Positions 1-10,878 of a stretch of 64,000 nucleotides of DNA are shown piece by piece. Location: NCBI RefSeq assembly GCF_051401765.1, contig NW_027480422.1, forward strand, positions 11,612,001 to 11,676,000, written 5' to 3'. How positions within the stretch are numbered: position 1 is the stretch's first letter; the number at the start of each line of letters is the position of its first letter. Origin of the DNA: Calliopsis andreniformis (lineage: Eukaryota; Arthropoda; Insecta; Hymenoptera; Andrenidae). Position numbers and translations under genes: made by a program. Under the pieces are notes generated by a model. That model worked only from the letters and a program-made list of their open reading frames with translations. It made no database searches and was not told the DNA's origin.

Positions 1-2159
1 AGCTGTTTTTCCATCGCATAAAATGAACAATTGCAATCAGTGTGAAGGTAATGGTCATTTCTACGTTCCGGGCAACCTAGGCTTCGCTCTAGGGCGTTGC
101 TTCACCAGATCGAATAGCTAGGGCCTAGGAAGTCAACGCCAGAAGCATAAAACAGAATATAAATACGACAGCCGTTCCATCGTATAAAACGAATAATTGC
201 AGCCAATGTGAAAGTGATAGTCATTTCTTCGTTCCGCGCAACCTAGGATTCAATCTAGGGCGTTGCACCACCAGATCGAATAGCTAGGGATTTAGAATTC
301 AACGCCTGAAGCAAAAAGTACAATAAAAATACAACAGTCTTTCCATCGTATAACAGGAATAACTGGAACCAGTGTGAAACTACTGATCATTTCTACGTTC
401 CGGGCAACCTAGGCTTCACTCTAGGGCGTTGCTCCACCAGATCGAATAGTTAGGGCCTTAGAAGTCAACGCCCGAAGCATAAAATACAATAAATATACAA
501 CAGTTTTTTAATCGTATAAAACGCGTAATTGCAAGCGGTGTGAAAGTTATGGTCATTTCTACGTTCCGGGCAAACTAGGCTTCACTCTAGGGCGTTGCAC
601 CACCAGATCGAATAGCTAGGGATTTTGAATTCAACGCCAGAAGAAAAAAATACAATAAAAATACAACAGTCTTTCCATCGTATAACAGGAATAACTGGAA
701 CCAGTGTGAAGGTACTAATCATTTCTACGTTCCGGACAACCTAGGCTTCACACTATCGCGTTTGTCCACCAGATAGAATAGCTAGGGTCTTAAAATTCAA
801 CGCCAGAAGCATAAAATACAATAAAAATACAACAGTTTTTCATCATACAACAGGAATAATTGCAACCAGTGTGAAAGTAATTGTCATTTCTACGTTCCGG
901 GAAACCTAGGCCTCACTCTAGGGAGTTGCTCCACCACATCGAATAGCTACGGCCTTAGAAGTCAACGACAGAAACATAAAATACAATATAAATACAACAG
1001 TTTTTCCATCGTATAAAATGAATAATTGCAAACAGTGTGGAAGTAATGGCCATTTTTACGTTCCGGGCAACCTAGGCTTCACTCTAGGGCGTTGCTCCAC
1101 CAGATCGAATAGTTAGGGCCTTAGACGTCAACGTCCGAAGCATAAAATACAAAATAAATAGAACAGTTTTTCCATCGTATAAAATGTATAATTGCAAACG
1201 GTGTGGAAGTAATGGCCATGTTTACGTTCCGGGCAACCTATTCTTCGCTCTAAGGCGTTGCTCCACCAGATCAACTAGCTAGGGTCTTAGAAGTCAACGC
1301 CCGAAGCATAAAATACATTAAAGATACAACAGTTTTTCCATCGTATAAAACGAATAATTGCAATCAGTGTGAAGGTAATGGTCATTTCTACGTTCCGGGC
1401 AACCTAGGCTCCGCCCTAGGGCGTTGCTCCATCAGATCGAATAGTTAGGGCCTTAGAAGTCAACGCGCGAAGCATAAAATACAATATAAATACAAGAGAT
1501 TTTCCATCGTATAAAGCGAATAATTGCAACCGATGTGAAATTTATGGTCATTTCTACGTTCCGGGAAACCTAGGATTCACTCTAGGGCGTTGCTTCACCA
1601 GATGGAATAGTTAGGGTCTTAGAAGTCAACGCCCGAAGCATAAAATACAATGAAAGTGCAACAGTTTTTCCAACGTATAACACGAATAATTCTAACCACT
1701 ATGAAAGTGATAGTCATCTCTAGGTCCCGGGCAAGCTAGGCTTCACTCTAGGGCGTCGCTCCAACAGATCGGATAGCTAGGGCCTTAGAAGTCAACGCCC
1801 GAAGCATAAAATACAATAAAGATACAACAGTTCTTCAATCGTATAAAACGAGTAATTGCAACCGGTGTGAAAGTTATGGTCATTTCGACGTTCCGGGCAA
1901 CCTAGGCTTCACTCTAGGGCGTTGCAACACCAGAGCGAATAGCTAGGGATTTAGAATTCAACGCCAGAAGAAAAAAATACAATATAAATACAACAGTTTT
2001 TCCATCGTATAAAATGAATAATTGCAAACAGTGTGGTAGTAATGGCTATTTCTACGTTCCGGGCAACCTAGGCTACACTCTAGGGCGTTGCACCACCAGA
2101 TCGAGTAGATAGGAATTTAGAAGTCAACGCCCGAAGCATAAAATACAATAAAGATACAA

Positions 2160-2325
2160 CAGTTTTTCCATCGTATAAGAGGAGTAATTGCAACCAGTGT
2201 GAAAGTGAAGGTCATTTCTACGTTCCGGGCAACCTAGGCTTCACTCTAGGGCGTTGTTCCACCAGATCGAGTAGATAGGAATTTAGAAGTCAACGCCCGA
2301 AGCATAAAATACAATAAGGATACAT
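2160..2325 (+). repeat. Representative 166-bp monomer
   Basis: One complete unit, taken here to start at CAGTTTTTCC, shows the anatomy. Unit positions 1-16 hold the T-tract and CCATCG. Positions 26-36 hold AATTGCAACC. Positions 51-70 hold GGTCATTTCTACGTTCCGGG. Positions 71-91 hold the CCTAG-N8-CTAGG dyad (arms at 2233-2237 and 2246-2250). Positions 91-110 hold the GGCGTTG and CCAGATCG block. Positions 131-150 hold TCAACGCCCGAAGCATAAAA, followed by an A-rich tail. The start point is arbitrary because the array is circularly permutable. CCTAGG, the AvrII site, is present in most units. Confidence 0.9.
2227..2259. other. Monomer dyad (imperfect hairpin), representative
   Basis: CCTAG and CTAGG are inverted around an 8-base spacer, GCTTCACT. 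Outside them, GGGCAAC can pair with GTTGCTC (with one G-T) or, in this unit, GTTGTTC. A three-base bulge (GGC) separates the inner and outer stems. The element is present in most units at unit positions 68-100 and lies in the best-conserved region. Whether it forms in the cell is unknown. Confidence 0.7.
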
Positions 2326-4024
2326 CAGTTTTTCCATCGTATAAGAGGAGTAATTGCAACCAGTGTAAATGTGATGGTCATTTCTACGTTCCGGGCAACC
2401 TAGGCTTCACTCTAGGGCGTTGCTCCACCAGATCGAATAGTTAGGGCCTAAGAAGTGAACGCCAGAAGCATAAAACACAATATAAATACAACAGTTTTTC
2501 CATCGTATAAAACGAACAATTGCAACCAGTGTGAACGTAATGGTCATTTCTACGGTCCGGGCAACCTAGGCTTCACTCTAGGGCGTTGCTCCACCACATC
2601 GAATAGCTACGGCCTTAGCAGTCAACGCCAGAAGCATAAAATACAATACAAATAAAACAGTTTTTCCATCGTACAACAGGAATAACTGCAACCAGTGTGA
2701 AAGTACTGGCCATTTCTACGTCCCGGGCAACCTAGGCTTCAGACTAGGGCGTTTCTCCACCAGATCGAATAGTTAGGGCCTTAGAAGTCAACGCACGAAG
2801 CATAAAATACAGTGAAGATACAACAGTTTTTCATCGTATAGCAGGAATAATTGCAACCAGTGTGAAAGTAATGGTCATTTCTACGTTCCGGCCAACCTAG
2901 GCTTCACTCTAGGGAGTTGTTCAACCAGATCGAATTGTTAGGTCCTTAGAGCTCAACGCCAGAAGCATAAAATACAAATCAAATACAACAGTTTTTGCAT
3001 CGTATAAAACGAGCAATTGCAACCGGTGTGAAAGTTATGCCCATTTCTACGTTCCGGGCAACCTAGGCTTCGCACTAGGGCGTTGCTCCACCAGATCGAA
3101 TAGTCAGAGCCTTAGAAGTCAACGCCCTAAGCACAAGATACAATGAAAATGCGACAGTTTTTCCATGGTATAAAATGAATAATTGCAATCAGTGTGAAGG
3201 TAATGGTCATTTCTACTTTCAGGGCAACCTATGCTCCGCCCTAGGGCGTTGCTCCACCAGATCGAATAGTTAGGGCCTTAGAAGTCAACGCCAGAAGCAT
3301 AAAATACAATAAAAATACAACAGTTTTTCATCATATAACAGGAATAATTGCAACCAGTGTGAAACTAATAGTCATTTCTACGTTCCGGGCAACCTAGGCT
3401 TCACTCTAGGGAGTTGCTCCACCACACCGAATAGCTACGGCCTTAGAAGTCAACGCCAGAAGCATAAAATACAATATAAATACAACAGTTTTTCCATCGT
3501 ATAAAATGAATAATTCAAATCAGTGTGAAGGTAATGGTCATTTCTACGTTCCGGGCAACCTAGGCATCACTCTAGGGCGTTCCTCCACCAGATCGAATAG
3601 CTAGGGCCTAAGAAGTCAACGCCAGAAGCATAAAACACAATATAAATACAACACCTTTTCCATCGTATAAAACGAATAATTGCAACCAGTGTGAAAGTTA
3701 AGGTTATTTCTACATTCCGGCCAACCTAGTCTTCGCTCTAGGGCGTTGCTCCAACAGATCGAATAGTTAGAGCCTAAGAAGTCAATGCCAGACGCATAAA
3801 ATAGAAAACGATTACAACAGTTTTTCCATCGTATAAAACGAACAATTGCATCCAGAGTGAAAGTAACGGTCATTTCTACGTTCCGGCAACCTAGGCTTCA
3901 CTCTAGGGCGTTGCTCCACGAGATCGAATAGTTAGGGCCTTAGAAGTCAACGCCCAAAGCATAAAATACAATACAGATACAACAGTTTTTCAATCCTATA
4001 AAACGAGTAATTGCAACCGGTGTG

Positions 4025-5904
4025 AAAGTTGTGGTCATTTCTACGTTCCGGGCAACCTAGGCTTCACTCTAGGGCGTTCTTCCACCAGATCGAATTGTTA
4101 GGGCCTTAGAAGTCAACGCCAGAAGCATAAAATACAAATCAAATACAACAGTTTTTCCATCCTATAGAACGAATAATTGCAACCGGTTTCAAAGTTATGG
4201 TCATTTCTACGTTCCGGGCAACCTAGGCTTCACTCTAGGGCGTTCTTCCACCAGATCGAATTGTTAGGGCCTTAGAAGTCAACGGCAGAAGCATAAAATA
4301 CAAAACAATTACAACAGTCCTTCCATCGTATAAAACGAATAATTGCAACCGGTGTGAAAGTTGTGGTCATTTCTACGTTCCGGGCAACCTAGGCTTCTCT
4401 CTAGGGCGTTTAGCCACCAGATCGAATAGTTAGGGCCTTAGAAGTCAACGCCCGAAGCATAAAATACAATAAAGATACAATAGTTTTTCCAGAGTATGAC
4501 AGGAGTAATTGCAACCAGTGTGAAAGTGATGGTCATTTCTACGTTCCGGGCAACCTAGGCTTCACTCTAGGGCGTTGTTCCACCAGATCGAATTGTTAGG
4601 GCCTTAGAAGTCAACGCCAGAAGCGTAATATACAAAACAAATGCATCAGTTTTTCCATGGTATAACAGGAGTAATTGCAACCAGTGTGAAGGTGATGGTC
4701 ATTTCTACGTTCCGGGCAACCTAGGCTTCACTCTAGGTCGTTGTTCCACCACATCGAATTGTTAGGGCCTTGGAAGTCAACGCCAGAATCATAAAATACA
4801 AAACAGATACAACAGTTTTTCCATCGTATGAAACGAATAATTGCAATCGGTGTGAAGGTACTGGTCATTACTACGTTCCGGGCAGCCTAGGCATCACTCT
4901 AGGGCGTTGCTCCACCAGATCGAATAGGTAGGGTCTAAGAAGTAAACGCCAGAAGCATAAAATACAATATAAATACATCAGTTTTTCCTTCGTATAAAAC
5001 GAATAATTGCATCCGGTGTGAAAGTAATGGCCAGTTCTACGTTCCGGGAAACCTAGGCTTCACTCTAGGGCGTTGCTCCAACAGATCGAATGGATAGGGC
5101 CTTAGAAGTCAAAGCACGAAGCATAAAATAGAATAAAAATACAACAGTTTTTCCATCGTATAACAGGATTAATTGCAACGAGTGTGAAAGTGATGGTTAT
5201 TTCTACGTTCCGGGCAACCTAGGCTTCACTCTAGGGCCTTGTTCCACCAGATCGAATTGTTAGGTCCTTAGAAGTCAACGCCAGAAGCATAAAATACAAA
5301 CCAAATACAACAGTTTTTCCATCGTATGAAAGGAGTAATTGCAACCGGTGTGAAAGTTATGGTCATTTCTACGTTCCGGGCAACCTATGATTTAATATAG
5401 GGCGTTGTTCCACCAGATCGAATAGGAAGGGCCTAAGAAGTCAACGCCAGAGGCATATCATACAATATAAATACAACGGCTTTTCCATCGTATAAAACGA
5501 ATAATTGCAACCGGTGTGAAAGTTATGGTCATTTCTATGTTCCGGGCAACCTAGGCTCCAGTCTCGGGCGTTGCTCCACCATACAGAATAGTTAGGGCCT
5601 TGGAAGTCAACGCCCGAAGCATAAAATACAATGAAAATGCAACGGTTTTTCCATCGTATAACACGAATGGTTGCAACCCTTGTGAAAGTGATAGTCATTT
5701 CTACGTTCCGGGCAACCCAGGCTTCACTCTAGGGCGTTGATCCACCAGATCGAATAGCTAGGGCCTTAGAAGTCTGCGCCCGGAGCATAAAATACAATAA
5801 AAATACAACTGTTTTTCCATCACATAAAATGAATAATTGCAATCAGTGTGAAGGTAATGGTCATTTCTACGTTCCGGTCAACCTAGGCTTCGCTCTAGGG
5901 CGTT
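4025..5904. repeat. Older mosaic monomers between blocks A and B
   Basis: About eleven units lie here. Most have no close long-range copy that I could place. A short part, about 5110-5480, corresponds to about 9091-9460 (offset 3981, 24 monomers less 3 bases), including the rare CCTATGATTTAATATAGGG unit. No gene or other element is visible. Confidence 0.6.
5384..5401. other. Dyad with both arms changed: CCTAT / ATAGG
   Basis: The left arm is CCTAT (5384-5388) and the right arm is ATAGG (5397-5401), with an 8-base spacer. Relative to CCTAG/CTAGG, the G-C pair next to the loop has become T-A, so pairing is preserved. Copies lie at 9365-9382, 14671-14688 and 18319-18336. The copy at 35899 has since lost the pairing (ATATGG). 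Confidence 0.75.
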
Positions 5905-8056
5905 GCTTCACCAGGTCGAATAGTTAGGGCCTAGGAAGTCAACGCCAGAAGCATAAAACAGAATATAAATACGACAGCCGTTCCATCTTATAAAACGAAT
6001 AAATGCAGCCAATCTGGAAGTGATAGTCATTTCTTCGCTCCGGGCAACCTAGGCTTCACTCTAGGGCGTTGTTCCACCAGATCGAATTGTTAGGGCCTTA
6101 GAAGTCAACGCCCGAAGCATAAAATACAATAAAGATACAAGAGTTTTTCCATCGTATAACAGGAGTAATTGCAACCAGAGCGAAAGTGATGGTCATTTTG
6201 ACGTTCTGGGCGATCTAGGCTTCGCTCTAGGGCGTTGCTCCACATGATCGAATAGTTAGGGCCTTAGAAGTCAACGCCCGAAGCATAAAATACAATAAAG
6301 ATGCAACAGTTTTTCCATCGTATAACAGGAGTAATTGCAACCAGTGTGAAAGTGATGGCCATTTCTAGGTGCCGGGCAACCTAGGCTACACTCTAGGGCG
6401 TTGCTCCACCAGATCCAATAGCTAGGGCCTAAGAAGTCAACGCCAGAAGCATAAAATGCAATATAAGTACAACATTTTTTCCATCGTATAACAGGAATAA
6501 TTGCAACCAGTATGAAGGTAATGGTCATTCCTACGTTCCGGGTAACCTAGGCTTCACTCTAGGGCGTTGCTCCACCAGATCGAATATCTAGGGCCTTAGA
6601 AGTCTACGCCCGGAGCATAAAATACAGTTAAAATACAACAGTTTTTCCATCGTATAAAATGAATAATTGCAACCGGTGTGAAGGTTATGGTCATTTCTAC
6701 GTTCCGGGCATCCTAGGCTTCACTCTAGGGTGTTGCACCACCAGATCGATTAGCTAGGGATTTAGAAGTCAACGGCAGAAGCATAAAATACAAAACAAAT
6801 ACAACAGTTTTTCCGTCGTATAAAACGAATAATTGCAAGCTGTGTGAAAGTTATGGTCATTTCTACGTTCCGGGCAACCTAGGCTTCAATCTAGGCCGTT
6901 GCTCCACCAGATCGAATTGTTAGGGCCTTCGAAGTCAACGGCAGAAGCATAAAATATAAAACAATTACAACAGTTTTTCCATCATATAAAACGAATGATT
7001 GCATCCAGCGTGAAAGTAATGGACATTTCTACGTTCCGGGCAACCTAGGGTTCAGTCGAGGGCGTTGCACCACCAGATCGAGTAGCTAGGAATTTAGAAG
7101 TCAACGCCCGAAGCACAAATTACAATAAAGATACAACAGTTTTTCCATCGTATAAGAGGAGTAATTGCAACCAGTGTGAAAGTGATGGTCACTTCTACGT
7201 TCCGGGCAACCTAGGCTTCACTCTAGGTCGTTGTTCCACCACATCGAATTGTTAGGGCCTTGGAAGTCAACGCCAGAATCATAAAATACAAAACAGATGC
7301 AACAGTTTTTCCATCGTATGAAACGAATAATTGCAATCGGTGTGAAGGTAATGGTCATTTCTACGTTCCGGGCAACCTAGGCATCACTCTAGGGCGTTGT
7401 TCCACCAGATCGAATTCTTAGGGCCTTAGAAGTCAACGCCCGAAGCATAAAATACAATGAAAATGCAACAGTTTTTCATCGTATAGCAGGTATAATTGCA
7501 ACCAGTGTGAAAGTAATGGTCATTTCTACGTTCCGGGCAACCTAGGCCTCACCCTAGGGAGTTGCTCCACCATGTCGAATAGCTACGGCCTTCGAAGTCA
7601 ACGCCAGAAGCATTAAATACAATATAAATACAACAGCTTTTCCATCGTATAAAACGAAAAATTGCAACCAGTGTGAAAGTTATGGTCATTTCTACATTCC
7701 GGGCAACCTAGGCTTCACCCTAGGGCGTTGCTCCACCAGGTCGAATATATAGGGCCTTAGAAGTCTACGCCCGAAGCATAAAATACAAAATAAATAGAAC
7801 AGTTTTTCCATTGTATAAAACGAATAATTGCAACCAGTGTGAAAGATATGGTCATTTCTACGTTCCGGGCAACCTAGGCTTCACTGTAGTGCGTTGCTTC
7901 ACCAGATCGAATAGTTAGGGACTTTGAATACAACGCCAGAAGCATAAAATACAATAAAAATGCAACAGTTTTTCGATCGTATAACAGGAAAGCTGCAACG
8001 AGTGTGAAAGTACTGGTCATTTCTATGTTCCGGGTAACCTAGGCTTCACTCTAGGG
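5905..8056. repeat. Block B, first copy (~13 monomers)
   Basis: Matches 10879-13030 at offset 4974 bp (30 monomers less 6 bases). It shares rare variants such as AGCCAATCTGGAAGTGATAG, CACATGATCGAATAG, GTTCTGGGCGATC and AGCGTGAAAGTAATGGACA. Small differences exist between the copies (AAGTACAACA versus AAGTCTAACA; GAAGCACAAATT versus GAAGCATAAATT), so this duplication looks older than the 8126-bp one. Confidence 0.8.
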
Positions 8057-8240
8057 CGTTGCTCCACCAGATCGAATAGTTAGGGCCTAAGAAGTAAACG
8101 CCAGAAGCATAAAATACAATATAAATACATCAGTTTTTCCTTCGTATAAAACGAATAATTGCATCCGGTGTGAAAGTAATGGCCAGTTCTACGTTCCGGG
8201 AAACCTAGGCTTCACTCTAGGGCGTTGCTCCAACAGATCG

Positions 8241-9970
8241 AATAGCTAGGGATTTAGAATTCAACGCAAGAAGCAAAAAGTACAATAAAAATACACCAGT
8301 TTTTCCATCGTATAACAGGAATAACAGCAAGCAGTGTGAAAGTACTGATCATTTCTACGTTCCGGGCAACCTAGGCTTCAATCTAGGGCGTTGTTCCACC
8401 AGATCGAATAGTTAGGGCCTAAGAAGTAAACGCCAGAAGCATAAAATACAATATAAATACATCAGTTTTTCCTTCGTATAAAACGAATAATTGCATCCGG
8501 TGTGAAAGTAATGGCCAGTTCTACGTTCCGGGAAACCTAGGCTTCACTCTAGGGCGTTGCTCCAACAGATCGAATAGCTAGGGACTTAGAATTCAATGCC
8601 ACAAGCAAAAAATACAATAACAATACAACAGTTTTTCCACCGTATAACAGGAATAACTGCAACCAGTGTGAAAGTACTGGTCATTTCTACGTCCTGGGCA
8701 ACCTAGGCTTCAGACTAGGGCGTTTCTCCACCAGATCCTATAGTTAGCGCGTTAGAAGACAACGCCCGAAGCATAAAATACAATGAAGATACATGAGTGT
8801 TTCATCGTAAAGCACGAATAATTGGAACCAGTGGGAAAGTAATGGTCATTTCTACGTTCCGGGCAACATACGCTTCACTCTAGGGAGTTGCTCCACCACA
8901 TCGAATAGCTACGGCCTTCGAAGTCAACGCCAGAAGCATAAAATACAATATAAAAGCAACAGTTTCTTCATCGTATAAAATGTATAATTCCAGACAGTGT
9001 GAAAGTAATGGCCATTTCTACGTTACGGGCAACCTAGGTTTCACTCTAGGGCGTTGCTCCACCAGATCGAATAGTTCGGGCCTTAGAAGTCAACGCCCGA
9101 AGCATAAAATAGAATAAAAATACGACAGTTTTTCCATCGTATAACAGGATTAATTGCAACCAGTGTGAAAGTGATGGTTATTTCTACGTTCCGGGCAACC
9201 TAGGCTTCACTCTAGGGCCTTGTTCCACCAGATCGAATTGTTAGGTCCTTAGAAGTCAACGCCAGAAGCATAAAATACAAAACAAATACAACAGTTTTTC
9301 CATCGTATGAAAGGAGTAATTGCTACCGGTGTGAAAGTTATGGTCATTTCTACGTTTCGGGCAACCTATGATTTAATATAGGGCGTTGTTCCACCAGATC
9401 GAATAGCAAGGGCCTAAGAAGTCAACGCCAGAGGCATATCATACAATATAAATACAACGGTTTTTCCATCGTATAAAACGAATAATTGCATCCAGTGTGC
9501 AAGTAATGGCCAGTTCTACGTTCCGGGCAACCTACGCTTCACTGTAGGGCGTTGCTCCACCAGATCGAATAGTTAGGGCCTTAGAAGTCAACGCCCGAAG
9601 CATAAAATACAATAAAGATACAACAGTCTTTCATCGTATAACAGGAATAATTGCAACCAGTGTGAAAGTAGTGGTCATTGCCACGTTCCGTGCAACCTAG
9701 GCTTCACTCTAGGGCGTTGCTCCACCAGATCGAATAGTTAGGGCCTTAGAAGTCAACGCCCGAAGCATAAAATGCAATGAAAATGCACCAGTTTTTCCAT
9801 CGTATAACACGAATAATTCCAACCAGTATGAAAGTGAAAGTCATATCTACGTTCCGGGCAACCTAGGCTTCAGACTAGGGCGTTCCTCCAACAGATCGAA
9901 TAGTTTGGGCCTTAGAAGTCAACGCCCGAAGCATAAAATACAATAAAGATACAACAGTTTTTCCATCGTA
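8241..9970. repeat. Block C, first copy (~10 monomers)
   Basis: Matches 13547-15276 at offset 5306 bp (32 monomers less 6 bases). Shared rare features are CGCAAGAAGCAAAAAG, ATGAGTGTTTCATCGTAAAG, GGCAACATACGCTTC and the two dyad variants at 9365-9382 and 9531-9548. The match ends where TATAGAACGAATAATTG replaces TAAGAGGAATAATTG. Confidence 0.8.
9531..9548. other. Dyad with both arms changed: CCTAC / GTAGG
   Basis: The left arm is CCTAC (9531-9535) and the right arm is GTAGG (9544-9548), around the normal spacer GCTTCACT. The G-C pair has flipped to C-G. Copies lie at 18485-18502 and 36065-36082. The copy at 14837 has decayed to CTTAC/GTAGG. Confidence 0.75.
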
Positions 9971-10878
9971 TAGAACGAATAATTGCAACCGGTGTGAAAG
10001 TTATGGTCATTTCTACGTTCCGGGCATTCTAGGCTTCACTTTAGGGTGTTGCACCACCAGATCGAATAGCTAGGGATTTAGAAGTCAACGGCAGAAGCAT
10101 AAAATACAAAACAAATACAACAGTTTTCCGTCGTATAAAACGAATAATTGCAAGCTGTGTGAAAGTTATGGTCATTTCTACGTTCCGGGCAACCTAGGCT
10201 TCACTCTAGGCAGTTGCTCCACCAGATCGAATTGTTAGGGCCTTAGAAGTCAACGGCAGAAGCATAAAATATAAAACAATTACAACACCTTTTCCATCAT
10301 ATAAAACGAATGATTGCAACCGGTGTGAAAGTTGTGGTCATTTCTACGTTCCGAGCAACCTAGGCTTCAGACTAGGGCGTTTCTCCAACAGATCGAATAG
10401 TTAGGGCCTTAGAAGTCAACGCCCGAAGCATAAAATACAATGAAAATGCAACAGTTTTTCATCGTATAGCAGGTATAATTGCAACCAGTGTGAAAGTTAT
10501 GGTCATTTCTACGTTCCGGGCAACCTAGGCCTCAGCCTAGGGAGTTGCTCCACCACGTCGAATAGCTACGGCCTTCGAAGTCAACGCCAGAAGCATAAAA
10601 TACAATATAAATACAACAGTTTTTCCAGAGCATAAAACGAATAATTGCATCCAGAGTGAAAGTGATAGTCATTTCTACGCTCCGGGCAACCTAGGCTTCA
10701 CTCTAGGGCGTTGCTCCACCAGATCGAATAGCTAGGGGCTTAGAATTCAACGCCAGAAGCATAAAATACTCTATAAATACAACAGCTTTTCCATCGTATA
10801 AAACGAAAAATTGCAACCAGTGTGAAAGTTATGGTCATTTCTACATTCCGGGCAACCTAGGCTTCACTCTGGGGCGTT
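9971..10878. repeat. Block carrying the GCAAGCTGTGTG unit, first copy
   Basis: From about 10100 this stretch matches 15407-16187 at offset 5307. The GCAAGCTGTGTG series also recurs near 19603, 24580, 27729, 32706 and 37183. It includes the 165-bp unit ACAGTTTTCCGTCG and the unit ACAACACCTTTTCCATCATA. The first 130 bases (9971-10100) belong to a neighbouring unit without a clear partner. Confidence 0.6.

Larger units (their letters stand above)
1..4024. repeat. Block A, left copy (~24 monomers)
   Basis: Every stretch I compared matches the sequence 39141 bp downstream without a gap, including rare variants such as GCAAGCGGTGTG, CCTATTCTTCGCTCTAAGG and the one-base-short CGTTCCGGCAACC near 3881. 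Matching stops at about 4024, where GTGTGAAAGTTGTGG here corresponds to GTGTGGAAGTAATGG in the right copy. The left edge of the window may cut the block, so its true length is unknown. Confidence 0.85.

Noticed and set aside
1..166. Internal 83-bp half-unit duplication
   Set aside because: Comparing the two halves of the consensus shows only a short shared CGAATA-TT stretch at offset 87. The rest does not align, so an ancestral dimer is not supported.
2215..2235. CENP-B box
   Set aside because: TTTCTACGTTCCGGGC superficially resembles it, but aligning CGGG leaves the TTCG and central A positions unmatched.
2160..2250. Hairpin plus T-tract as a transcription terminator
   Set aside because: The T-tract lies about 70 bases before the dyad or about 80 after it, not adjacent, and there are no genes to terminate.
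2265..2275. Telomere repeat, from TTAGGG in AATAGTTAGGGCC
   Set aside because: At most one hexamer per 166-bp unit, never in tandem.
2455..2655. Plus-strand peptides of 60-86 residues with CNQCERNGHFY, resembling the start of a zinc knuckle (C-X2-C-X4-H)
   Set aside because: They are translations of the satellite core in one frame, repeated throughout the array. The fourth ligand is missing, and the 166-bp period shifts the frame by one base per unit, so no longer protein can be built. There is no start context, codon bias or conservation beyond the DNA repeat.
3616..3873. Minus-strand 75-94 residue Cys/Trp-rich peptides resembling a small membrane protein
   Set aside because: The same satellite read on the other strand across about one and a half units. 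The same residues reappear in other frames, and the termini are set by repeat variants.
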